Origin: Psychrobacter sp. UBA3480
GTDB lineage: Bacteria; Pseudomonadota; Gammaproteobacteria; Pseudomonadales; Moraxellaceae
Direction of reading: 5' to 3'
NCBI RefSeq assembly: GCF_002377945.1
Contig: NZ_DFQV01000026.1
Location: 75,168 to 83,529 of the forward strand
Length of the DNA stretch: 8,362 bases
A model generated the notes under the pieces. The model had not been told where the DNA came from. It ran no database searches and saw nothing but the letters and a program-made list of their open reading frames with translations. The position numbers were made by a program, and so were the translations under genes. Shown one piece after another: positions 1 through 6,547 of the stretch; the first letter of the stretch is position 1, and each line of letters starts with the position of its first letter.

Positions 1-1229
1 TGTCTCAATCATTTATGCATTGGGGGTTTTTGGCGTGGGCGATTGTAGGTAGTTTAACCGCGATTGTGATTATGCATCTGCATTATGACAAGGGCTTGCC
101 GTTGAAGCCGCGTACGTTGCTGTATCCAGTATTTGGTGAGCGTGTGCTGACGGGTCAAACAGGCGCAGTCATCGATGCTTGCTGTATCGTTGCCGTTGCC
201 GCTGGTACTATCGGCCCCATTGGTTTTTTAGGCTTGCAGACCAGTTATGCGTTGAACACCCTGTTTGGTATCCCTGATACTTTCACTACCCAGCTCATTA
301 TCATTGTCTTTGCTATCGCGCTCTATACATTGTCTGCGATCAGTGGCCTGACACGCGGTATGCAGCTACTTAGCCGCTTCAACGTTATGTTGGCGTTTGC
401 ACTGATGGTATTTATCTTACTCTTCGGACCGACCAATTTTATTGTCAATGGTTATATCCAAGGTGTGGGTACGATGATTGACAACTTCGTTCCAATGGCG
501 ACCTTTCGCGGTGATGAAGGATGGCTGAGCTGGTGGACGGTATTCTTTTGGGGTTGGTTCTTGGGTTACGGTCCGATGATGGCGATATTTATCGCTCGTA
601 TTTCACGTGGCCGCACTATTCGCCAATTGATTACCACCGTCTGTATTATTGCGCCGCTCGTGACTTGCTTTTGGTTCACCGTTGTTGGTGGCTCTGGTCT
701 GGCTTTTGAGATTGCCAATCCAGGTAGTGTGAGTAGTGCCTTTGAGGGTTTTAATTTGCCAGGTGCGCTATTAGCCGTCACGCAGCAACTGCCATTTCCT
801 TTGATTACCTCGATATTGTTTTTAATTTTAACCACAGTGTTTATCGTTACTACGGGCGATTCGATGACTTATACCATCAGCGTGGTCATCAGTGGCGAGC
901 GTGAACCAAACGCCATGATTCGTACCTTTTGGGGCATCATGATGGGTGTGACGGCGATTGTTTTAATCTCGCTTGGCTCAGGTGGCGTGACCGCATTGCA
1001 ATCCTTTATCGTCATCACGGCAGTGCCAGTTTCTTTCGTCCTGCTGCCTTCATTATGGAATGGTCCACAAATCGCACAAAAAATGGCACGAGAGCAAGAC
1101 TTGTATCGTCCTAACAAGGTAGAGGTAAGACACAAAATAAGCGAAGAAGAACTCGCTAAAGCGTCTACAGAAAAGAAAGGATCTACAGAAAAAATGTCTA
1201 AAGACAGTATGGCGCAAAAAATGGACTAA
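1..1229 (+). CDS. BCCT-family transporter, 5'-truncated by the window edge
   Basis: Inner-membrane secondary transporter of the betaine/carnitine/choline family, which imports quaternary-ammonium or similar zwitterionic solutes. The frame is open from the first bases (codons begin at position 3), so the ATG at 15 is an internal Met. By family length roughly 140 residues are missing. Residues below count from that Met. The W3-G-x3-W8 segment matches TM4 of BetP. About nine hydrophobic segments follow. The family signature spans 174-197, running from W174-T through W179-G-W181 to ARISRGR. T279-T280-G-D-S resembles the BetP Na2-site Thr-Ser, so sodium coupling is plausible. Against the BetP aromatic box (W189, W194, Y197, W374), the first two Trp are kept, but Y197 is Val11 and W374 is Phe182. 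The substrate may therefore not be glycine betaine. The Lys-rich tail (about 370-404) is cytoplasmic and low in complexity. Family assignment is firm; the substrate is unknown. Confidence 0.93.
   Translation, partial: SQSFMHWGFLAWAIVGSLTAIVIMHLHYDKGLPLKPRTLLYPVFGERVLTGQTGAVIDACCIVAVAAGTIGPIGFLGLQTSYALNTLFGIPDTFTTQLIIIVFAIALYTLSAISGLTRGMQLLSRFNVMLAFALMVFILLFGPTNFIVNGYIQGVGTMIDNFVPMATFRGDEGWLSWWTVFFWGWFLGYGPMMAIFIARISRGRTIRQLITTVCIIAPLVTCFWFTVVGGSGLAFEIANPGSVSSAFEGFNLPGALLAVTQQLPFPLITSILFLILTTVFIVTTGDSMTYTISVVISGEREPNAMIRTFWGIMMGVTAIVLISLGSGGVTALQSFIVITAVPVSFVLLPSLWNGPQIAQKMAREQDLYRPNKVEVRHKISEEELAKASTEKKGSTEKMSKDSMAQKMD
1164..1199 (+). repeat. In-frame 18-bp duplication in the transporter tail
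   Basis: The 11-mer TCTACAGAAAA occurs at 1164-1174 and again at 1182-1192, with a period of 18 bp. It encodes the successive hexapeptides STEKKG and STEKMS in the C-terminal tail. This looks like slippage within a disordered charged tail. Confidence 0.7.
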
Positions 1230-1246
1230 AGTTATTGATCACCAAA

Positions 1247-1304
1247 CGGTAAATACTAAACCAGCCACTATCTATACTGCTGATTTCTTATTTACCGATA
1301 GATA
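1247..1304. repeat. Two inverted repeats in the 135-bp gap after the transporter
   Basis: CGGTAAATA (1247-1255) is perfectly complementary to TATTTACCG (1289-1297), a 9-bp stem with a 33-nt loop. TATCTAT (1269-1275) is complementary to ATAGATA (1298-1304). No T-tract follows, so this is not a convincing intrinsic terminator. It could be an operator or an RNA fold, and a chance match is not excluded. Confidence 0.35.
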
Positions 1305-1316
1305 TTATCATTGACA

Positions 1317-1346
1317 TTGTTAACGAAGCTGCTGGCTCGATATATT
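1317..1346 (+). promoter_or_regulatory. Possible promoter for the 582-residue gene
   Basis: TTGTTA (1317-1322) and TATATT (1341-1346) are separated by 18 bp and match the sigma-70 consensus at 4/6 and 5/6. A perfect TTGACA lies just upstream at 1311-1316, but it is 24 bp from that -10, too far to pair with it. AAGG at 1351-1354 is the ribosome binding site for the ATG at 1365. If real, this promoter lets the two unknown genes be expressed apart from the transporter. Confidence 0.35.
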
Positions 1347-1364
1347 AGGTAAGGTAGTGAAATT

Positions 1365-3113
1365 ATGAATATGGTTTATACAAATAATGCGAATAATAAA
1401 AGTATCGATGTCAAACCGCCTTCACTGGGTACAGGTTTTCGTACTCGTGATGTGATTATGGATGCCCAAAGATTGGGTGCGATGCATCAAACCCGTATTA
1501 GCTTTGTGCGTACATTACTACGCAAGATTGATAAAGAAAAATGGACGCTCAGTACTCATTTGTGGGATTTAGATGAGAATGGTTATGGCAAAGTTATCTA
1601 TCGTCTACATACGCCAGAGCATCTATATCATCTGGTGGTGTTCTGCAACGAGCTGGCTGATGAAGAGCGTAACGATAGAGTCATTGCCCAAAAATGGGAT
1701 GTGACATTTGGTCTGGTGTTTGGCGAGATAAGCGGAGAGTTACTGGATAATTTACAAGCCAATGTGCCGTTGCAAGAAGCAGGTCGCAATTCTAACATGT
1801 TGATGGTGCTGGCACGCGCAAATAAGAGCGTACGAGTCTTTGATCATATTGTGAGCTCACTCGCTGCCGGTCAGCAACCAGATTTAGAGGTGTTAGCGCA
1901 AGTCGGTTATATCTTGCGTACCACTGCGGTCTATGGCAATGGTAAATTTGGTATTTATGATTTTAAACCGTTAGACCATAGCGCAGACTTTGACCAATCG
2001 TTTCGCGCGCAGATGTGTGCCGTGTATCTACTACGTGAGTTTAGCCTAGACTGGGTCGATTATCTGGCGCAGAAAAAGGGCGGTAGTAAAGCGGTTGCAC
2101 TGCATCCAGAGATTAAGCGTTATTTGGGGATTGGTAATGCCACTGGTTTGGGTATGGCGCCGTATTTGATTAATCATCCTTGCGTGGTTGATCAATGGCT
2201 GACCACCCGTGAGGAAGCACTGCAAGCGACATTGACTTGTCAGATTGAACCCAAAGAAACGGCGCATTTTGCCAGTTTAATCAAACGTGCTATTCAGCAT
2301 TTTGGCGAGATTGTCACCATCAATGAGCAGCAAATAAAGCTCAATGAAACGGTCGTCACAGAATTAATGGTACTACAAAACAACTTGATGACTACTATCA
2401 ATCACTATGTGACATGGGCGGAGTTCTTGCAAGCGCACCATGATTTGAGTCTTGAGAGCCAAGAGGTCATCATTTCTTGCTTGATGGAGCTATATCCTGA
2501 GCGTGTTGATGCGTTTCAGGAGAAAATAAATGCCGATGAAACTTTGTCGCTACCGAAGGGTAAGGTGATTCAAGATTTGATTGATGTACTGGAGAGCCAC
2601 TATCAATGGGCTATTAATATTGATTTTAGCCAGCCTGATAATAGTCATTGGTTTTGGTATCGTTCAGTGGATAAAGAAGAGCCACGCCTAGGTGTGCGTG
2701 GGCAAGAAGTAGGCGCAGATCGTGAGCTTGCACTAGACATCGCAAGGCAAGCAAACAAGCTGTACTTCGCGCTTAAACAAGTCAACGCTCAGCAATTGAT
2801 ATCTGAGTTTATTCTAAATCAACCAAAGTACCGCTCAATTGCGCGCCGTGTTTGGACAATGGGGCATAAACAGTTGGGTGATATTCAGATGAATGTCTTA
2901 CACAAAGACGCGTTACCTATGCATCTGTTACGGTGTAAATTGTCTATGTTTGGTGCAACCAAGTTTGATCCGAGATCAGATCGCTGGGTACGAATCACCT
3001 TGTTCCAAGGCGCACCTTTATTTGCAGAAGTGCATAGTGATGAATGGCTGTTTCCTTTATTACCAGATTTGTCGACAGAGCAGGGAGGTTTGACTCATGA
3101 TCGTATCGCATAA
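1365..3113 (+). CDS. Conserved-looking 582-residue protein of unknown function
   Basis: I cannot name a characterised family for this protein. It has no signal peptide, no membrane segment and no Walker, Rossmann or metal-binding Cys motif that I can see, so it is probably cytosolic. The segments that look most constrained are R185-T-T-A-V-Y-G-N-G-K-F-G (to 196), the glycine-rich G255-I-G-N-A-T-G-L-G-M-A-P266, the aromatic H428-W-F-W-Y-R-S434 followed by E439-P-R-L-G443, and a C-terminal WVRITLFQGAP stretch. From memory, similar motifs occur in uncharacterised proteobacterial proteins of this size, but I cannot verify that. The start at 1365 is preceded by AAGG ten bases upstream; a second in-frame ATG at 1371 is possible. 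Its end overlaps the next gene by 17 bp, which implies coupled translation and joint function. The BCCT gene upstream suggests a role linked to the imported solute. That link is inference. Confidence 0.9.
   Translation: MNMVYTNNANNKSIDVKPPSLGTGFRTRDVIMDAQRLGAMHQTRISFVRTLLRKIDKEKWTLSTHLWDLDENGYGKVIYRLHTPEHLYHLVVFCNELADEERNDRVIAQKWDVTFGLVFGEISGELLDNLQANVPLQEAGRNSNMLMVLARANKSVRVFDHIVSSLAAGQQPDLEVLAQVGYILRTTAVYGNGKFGIYDFKPLDHSADFDQSFRAQMCAVYLLREFSLDWVDYLAQKKGGSKAVALHPEIKRYLGIGNATGLGMAPYLINHPCVVDQWLTTREEALQATLTCQIEPKETAHFASLIKRAIQHFGEIVTINEQQIKLNETVVTELMVLQNNLMTTINHYVTWAEFLQAHHDLSLESQEVIISCLMELYPERVDAFQEKINADETLSLPKGKVIQDLIDVLESHYQWAINIDFSQPDNSHWFWYRSVDKEEPRLGVRGQEVGADRELALDIARQANKLYFALKQVNAQQLISEFILNQPKYRSIARRVWTMGHKQLGDIQMNVLHKDALPMHLLRCKLSMFGATKFDPRSDRWVRITLFQGAPLFAEVHSDEWLFPLLPDLSTEQGGLTHDRIA
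3082..3088 (+). promoter_or_regulatory. Strong internal ribosome binding site within the upstream gene
   Basis: AGGGAGG lies eight bases before the ATG at 3097, still inside the upstream reading frame, which stops at 3111-3113. This fixes the start of the DUF3726-like gene and indicates translational coupling. Confidence 0.75.
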
Positions 3114-3822
3114 TGAAATCGTAGCAATGGTGTATAAAGCCTTTACTGGGATGCATCGAGAAGTTGGGGAGGCTGATGTAATCGCTACGATGGTTGCTGA
3201 ATTACAGATGGCAGGCTTGGATGGCGTCAGACACTTTAACAATGCTAGCCCGTATATTCTAACCGAGAGCGATACGCCAATTGATATCGTCCATCAAGAT
3301 GCTAAGGCGATGCGTTTAGATTTGCACGGTAGTAGCTTGGCTTGTCATTTACCGACGATCATCGATTACGCGCTTGAAAAAATGGGTGATTTAGCACACT
3401 TTCGTATTTATTTGCAGAACTGTCATAACCGCTGGCTGGCTTATAGCGAGCTAGTAGGGCTGGCGGCCAAAGGCTATGCTTGTTTGGCCAAATGGGACAA
3501 TGGCTCTGTGCCTAAGCATACGTTATTTACATTGAATCAAGGGTTTGTCTATCCTGACCTTTACTTTTTTGACAAGGCACAGTCAAATTACAATACCAAT
3601 GATATGGTCATCGAGATTGCGACTCAAAACTTCGATATCGAACATGATATCCAGCATTTCGATCGTAAAATATCGACAGACGAGCTGTTTGAAACCCATC
3701 AGCGCGCATGGAAAGAGGGTATCTATGTCGATGACGAACAGTGGGCGATACTCAAAAAAACAGCAGCGGCTATATTGGTTGAAAATAGTGAAGCATCCAG
3801 TCGCGGCGCGGGCGGAGTATAA
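3097..3822 (+). CDS. DUF3726-like protein, function unknown
   Basis: A 241-residue soluble protein without signal peptide or membrane segment. The N-terminus (about 3-47) has a helical pattern with S-x-N-E-I, a Lys-Ala pair, a G/E-A core and AGLDGV. It resembles the start of DUF3726 proteins as I remember them, and more distantly the N-terminal helices of type-2 malate/L-lactate dehydrogenases. The catalytic body of those dehydrogenases is not evident, so I do not call it one. Further constrained-looking stretches are Y-P-D-L-Y-F-F-D near 152-159 and a polar C-terminal region. The start is set by AGGGAGG at 3082-3088. It overlaps the 582-residue gene by 17 bp, and the two proteins probably act together or form a complex. 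The C-terminal eight or so residues are Ser/Gly/Ala-rich and look disordered. Family confidence is moderate; no biochemical role can be given. Confidence 0.88.
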   Translation: MIVSHNEIVAMVYKAFTGMHREVGEADVIATMVAELQMAGLDGVRHFNNASPYILTESDTPIDIVHQDAKAMRLDLHGSSLACHLPTIIDYALEKMGDLAHFRIYLQNCHNRWLAYSELVGLAAKGYACLAKWDNGSVPKHTLFTLNQGFVYPDLYFFDKAQSNYNTNDMVIEIATQNFDIEHDIQHFDRKISTDELFETHQRAWKEGIYVDDEQWAILKKTAAAILVENSEASSRGAGGV

Positions 3823-3824
3823 AA

Positions 3825-3902
3825 CCAAACCTGTTAATTACGTCAATTATGTTAGTTATGCTACGAAACAGATTTTTGTATGGTGAGTAATTAGTTGTTT
3901 GG
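3825..3902. terminator. Possible bidirectional terminator between convergent genes
   Basis: CCAAAC (3825-3830) pairs with GTTTGG (3897-3902), and TAATTAC (3835-3841) pairs with GTAATTA (3887-3893). This gives an interrupted 13-bp stem around a 45-nt loop. Inside it, TACGAAA (3862-3868) and TTTTGTA (3874-3880) form a smaller 7-bp hairpin with one G-T pair. The position between two convergent stop codons suits termination. Low GC and the lack of a clean T-tract make this tentative. The distal arm overlaps the LysR stop codon. Confidence 0.3.
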
Positions 3903-4817
3903 CGCGTGCGCTATATTCTCATCCCAGTACGGCGGCGTGCCATAGTAGTCGGTCATAAAATCGATAAAGCATCTGACTTTGTGAGGTAGTAGTTTTCTAT
4001 GGGCATAGACGGCATACAGGCCTAAAGGGCTAGGTTCATATTCTGGCAACACTACCACCAACTTGCCCGTACTCAACGCTTCGCTAGCAATAAAAGTCGG
4101 CTGTAATATCAATCCTCCGCCTGCAATAGCTGCTTCAACGAGTACGTCGCCATTATTACTATGGAAAACGCTACGTTCTTTGAATTGTTTGGTCTTTAGG
4201 TATTTGTAGATTTGACCCTTAGTTTCGACATTCATATAGCTATAATGCAAATAGCGATGCGACTCTAAATCCTCAAGCTGCTTAGGGGTGCCATGAGCTT
4301 TGAGGTACTCGGGCGCGGCGCATAACACCACGCGAATCGGAGCAATCTGCTTGGCGATAAGCGACGAGCTTTGGAGCTGTCCGATACGCAGGGCAATATC
4401 AAACCCTTCTTCAACGATATCTACTTTTCGATCACTCAATTGCAGATCAACGGTAACTGACGGATAGCGCGCCTGAAAATCAGTGATGAGCTTTGCCATA
4501 TGCTTTAGGGCAAAGGACACGGGCGCACTGATTCGCAAGACGCCTTTAGGATGCTGCTGTAAGCCGCCTAACTGCGATGCCATCTCATCAATACTCAATA
4601 AAATCTGCTGCGCGTGCGTAAAGTATTGACTGCCAGCTTCAGTCAGGCTGACTTTGCGCGTAGTGCGGTTGAGCAGGCGAGTATGCAGCTCATCCTCTAG
4701 CTTTGCTACATATTTGCTTACTAGCTGCGGCGAGAGCTGCATCGTAATAGCGGCTTTACTAAAACTGCCTTCTGTCACTACCGCTACAAAAGCGCGCATG
4801 GCATCGATTCTATCCAT
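3891..4817 (-). CDS. LysR-family transcriptional regulator
   Basis: A 308-residue DNA-binding regulator of normal LysR length. The N-terminal winged helix-turn-helix covers about 1-60, with the recognition unit in about 18-38 (GSFSKAA, then LSPQLVSKYVAKLE) and the typical N-R-T-T-R-K-V-S-L-T-E-A-G wing. A linker helix leads to a periplasmic-binding-protein-like effector domain from about 90 to 300, of the CrgA-like type that begins G-x-L-R-I-S-A-P. The start is supported by AGGAA seven bases upstream on the minus strand. It is transcribed away from the doxX and dioxygenase genes. The shared spacer holds a 43-bp palindrome that contains its own likely promoter, so negative autoregulation and control of the divergent operon are expected. 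LysR relatives beside DoxX and extradiol dioxygenase genes may sense aromatic or quinone compounds. The effector here is unknown. Confidence 0.95.
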   Translation of the reverse strand: MDRIDAMRAFVAVVTEGSFSKAAITMQLSPQLVSKYVAKLEDELHTRLLNRTTRKVSLTEAGSQYFTHAQQILLSIDEMASQLGGLQQHPKGVLRISAPVSFALKHMAKLITDFQARYPSVTVDLQLSDRKVDIVEEGFDIALRIGQLQSSSLIAKQIAPIRVVLCAAPEYLKAHGTPKQLEDLESHRYLHYSYMNVETKGQIYKYLKTKQFKERSVFHSNNGDVLVEAAIAGGGLILQPTFIASEALSTGKLVVVLPEYEPSPLGLYAVYAHRKLLPHKVRCFIDFMTDYYGTPPYWDENIAHAPNN

Positions 4818-4842
4818 ATTTATTCCTATATTTCTCTCAATA

Positions 4843-4872
4843 TTGAATAATTATAAACAGTATGTTGATAAT
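4843..4872 (+). promoter_or_regulatory. Mirror-image promoter candidate for the doxX-dioxygenase operon
   Basis: By symmetry the plus strand carries TTGAAT (4843-4848), an 18-bp spacer and GATAAT (4867-4872). The one mismatch from TATAAT is a break in the palindrome. An alternative -10, TATAGT at 4900-4905, would place a poor -35 over the right arm of the palindrome, the usual layout of a LysR-activated promoter. The sequence does not decide between them. Confidence 0.4.
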
Positions 4873-4879
4873 TATTCAA
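4850..4879 (-). promoter_or_regulatory. Predicted LysR gene promoter inside the palindrome
   Basis: On the minus strand, TTGAAT (4879-4874) and a perfect TATAAT (4855-4850) are separated by 18 bp. Transcription would start near 4843, about 25 bases before the LysR start codon. Both hexamers lie within the palindrome, so a bound regulator would block its own promoter. Confidence 0.6.
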
Positions 4880-4977
4880 TATAACTGAGCTTACTCTTTT
4901 ATAGTGTTGATAGTAAAGTGTGCTTATATCATTTTCGACACTATTTATTTTAATCATACCTTATGGAGTAAGCATCA

Positions 4978-5424
4978 ATGAAATCATCATTATTAGATAC
5001 TATTTTGTCATCAAAAGCCGGAGTGGCGGCTTTAGTGCTTCGTGTGCCCGTTGGCCTGATTTTAGCAGCCCATGGCGCCCAAAAATTATTTGGTTGGTTC
5101 GGTGGTAACGGACTGTCAGGTACGGCTCAATGGTTAAGCAGTATGGGTATGGAGCCTGGCTACTTAATGGCGATACTCGCAGGCGGTGCTGAGTTCTTCG
5201 GTGGTCTGGCTCTGGTATTAGGTTTGCTAATCAGACCAGCTGCTTTAGCCGCAGCCTTTACCATGTTGGTGGCTATTTTTTCTGTCCATATCAGTAATGG
5301 GCTATTTGCTGATAATGGTGGTTATGAATATGCATTAACATTGATGGTAGCTACACTTGCTTTAGCCATCCAAGGTGGCGGCTCCCTCAGTATGGATAAA
5401 GTATTATCAGAAAAATTAGGCTAG
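4978..5424 (+). CDS. DoxX-family inner-membrane protein
   Basis: A 148-residue membrane protein with the four-helix layout of the DoxX family (helices near 14-34, 62-84, 88-106 and 117-131). Hallmarks are L21-R-V-P, then H32-G-x-Q-K36-L-F-G-W-F-G-G43 after helix one, A71-E72-F-F-G-G in helix two, and H104-x-S-N-G followed by N113-G-G-Y-E-Y-A before helix four. Family members have been linked to thiosulfate:quinone oxidoreductase subunits and to thiol/oxidative-stress complexes, but most are uncharacterised, and no such partner is encoded here. GGAG at 4965-4968 is nine bases before the start. It is the first gene of the arm divergent from LysR and lies 88 bp before the dioxygenase with no convincing terminator between, so the two are probably cotranscribed. 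A role in quinone or redox homeostasis is inference. Confidence 0.92.
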   Translation: MKSSLLDTILSSKAGVAALVLRVPVGLILAAHGAQKLFGWFGGNGLSGTAQWLSSMGMEPGYLMAILAGGAEFFGGLALVLGLLIRPAALAAAFTMLVAIFSVHISNGLFADNGGYEYALTLMVATLALAIQGGGSLSMDKVLSEKLG

Positions 5425-5512
5425 GTTTCATCATTGTAAAGGGGGTCATTCAATTTTAGTGAATAGAGCCATTTGAAAATAGCCATTTAAGACAAGCAAC
5501 AAGGGGAAAGCC

Positions 5513-6340
5513 ATGACAACACTTTTATCTAATGAGCCAGTCAGCCAGCCTGTACTATTTATACCGCATGGCGCAGGGCCTTGTTTTTTTATGGATTGGC
5601 AACCCTCGGATACGTGGCATGAGATGGCAACGTTTTTAAAGGGCATTTCTGATCGTTTGCCTGAGCGACCAAAGGCTATCTTAATCATTAGTGCACATTG
5701 GCAGACGGCTGAATTTGGTATTACTTCTAGTAAACAACCTGATCTCATTTATGATTATTATGGCTTTCCTGAGCATACTTATAGTTTGAATTATCCAGCC
5801 TTAGGCGCGCCAGCATTGGCGGAGCAAGTCAGTAGTCTATTGACAGAGGCAGGAGTAGGTAATAAACAAGATGCGGAGCGCGGGTTTGATCATGGCGTAT
5901 TTATACCGCTTAAGCTAATGTTCCCTGAGGCAGATATTCCAGTGGTGCAGCTATCTTTGCGTCATGATTTAGATCCACAATTGCATTTAGCTGCTGGTCA
6001 AGCACTGGCGTCATTACGTACAGAGGGGGTGCTAATCGTCGGTAGCGGCATGAGCTTTCATAATATGCGCGGTTATGGCGATACCAGTTTTACTGAACCG
6101 TCAGAGCGTTTTGATGAATGGCTAACGAATACCGTAGAATCAGCAGATTCGAATAAACGACTTGCGGCATTGGTCAATTGGAAAAATGTTCCTCACGCGC
6201 TTGACTCACATCCATTAGGGGCAGAGGAGCATTTGTTACCGCTTATGATAGCGGTGGGTGCAGCAGGATGTGACAAAGGGCACAAGGTTTACTCCCAGCA
6301 AGTGCTAAAAACGCAATTGTCTGCTTTTCAGTTTGGTTAG
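5513..6340 (+). CDS. DODA-type extradiol ring-opening dioxygenase (LigB superfamily)
   Basis: A 275-residue cytosolic enzyme of the family that includes E. coli YgiD and plant DOPA 4,5-dioxygenase. These enzymes cleave catechol-type rings next to the hydroxyls using a mononuclear metal centre. Conserved elements are P18-H19-G near the N-terminus, S60-A-H62-W, the Y82-Y-G-F-P segment, G124-F-D-H127-G with P132-L, P143-V-V-Q-L-S148, G177-S-G-x-S-x-H183-N184, and H233-P-x-x-x-E-E239-H240. H19, H62 and H240 are the expected metal ligands; H127 and H183 are likely active-site residues. These roles are assigned from the family. Length is normal. AAGGGGAAA at 5501-5509 precedes the ATG by a few bases. 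It follows the doxX gene by 88 bp in the same orientation and is probably controlled by the divergent LysR protein. The true substrate is unknown. Confidence 0.93.
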   Translation: MTTLLSNEPVSQPVLFIPHGAGPCFFMDWQPSDTWHEMATFLKGISDRLPERPKAILIISAHWQTAEFGITSSKQPDLIYDYYGFPEHTYSLNYPALGAPALAEQVSSLLTEAGVGNKQDAERGFDHGVFIPLKLMFPEADIPVVQLSLRHDLDPQLHLAAGQALASLRTEGVLIVGSGMSFHNMRGYGDTSFTEPSERFDEWLTNTVESADSNKRLAALVNWKNVPHALDSHPLGAEEHLLPLMIAVGAAGCDKGHKVYSQQVLKTQLSAFQFG

Positions 6341-6547
6341 ATATTACTTTTTCATTTCATCTCAAATCGTTAGTCTGATTTTTCTAGTCGTATATGCGCT
6401 CACCATAATATTATTAAACCCTTACGTTTATCTTATAAAAATTTTGATCAGAGCACGGTATTATTCTAAGAAACAGTAAGCTTCAGGCTGGGTATCCACT
6501 TTTACCACTCTCATAAGAAAGACAAGTAAACAAAAAAAGGAATCATA
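6341..6547. other. Intergenic 207 bp before the carboxylesterase
   Basis: AT-rich and without a coding frame I can support. It contains the 10-bp palindrome ATAATATTAT (6405-6414), TATAAA at 6434-6439 and TTGATC at 6444-6449. None pairs with a good partner hexamer at proper spacing, so I cannot place the esterase promoter. No clear terminator for the dioxygenase operon is visible; AAATC/GATTT at 6364-6368 and 6377-6381, followed by T's, is a weak 5-bp stem at best. Confidence 0.4.

Larger units (their letters stand above)
4840..4882. promoter_or_regulatory. 43-bp palindrome, probable LysR operator
   Basis: The sequence is symmetric about position 4861. The outer 15 bp arms pair perfectly: ATATTGAATAATTAT at 4840-4854 with ATAATTATTCAATAT at 4868-4882. 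The inner AACA/TGTT also pair. Only 4855/4867 and 4860/4862 break the symmetry, giving 19 of 21 pairs. Each arm contains the self-palindromic 8-mer ATAATTAT (4847-4854 and 4868-4875), with centres 21 bp apart, about two helical turns. That geometry suits a LysR tetramer bridging two half-sites. Confidence 0.75.

Noticed and set aside
15..1229. The ATG at 15 as the true start of the transporter.
   Set aside because: The frame is open to the window edge, and the first residues already match an internal BCCT membrane helix, so the real start must lie upstream.
3097..3822. Calling the 241-residue gene a malate/L-lactate dehydrogenase.
   Set aside because: Only the N-terminal helices show any likeness. 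It is too short and I see no cofactor-binding or catalytic motifs.
3545..3886. A 113-codon plus-strand frame overlapping the end of the DUF3726-like gene.
   Set aside because: It lies mostly inside a well-supported gene in another frame and has no ribosome binding site or recognisable protein features.
5425..5512. ATTCA/TGAAT hairpin and a direct repeat of AGCCATTT (5467-5474, 5481-5488) between doxX and the dioxygenase.
   Set aside because: The stem is only 5 bp without a T-tract, and the 8-bp repeat has no evident role. I treat the two genes as one operon.
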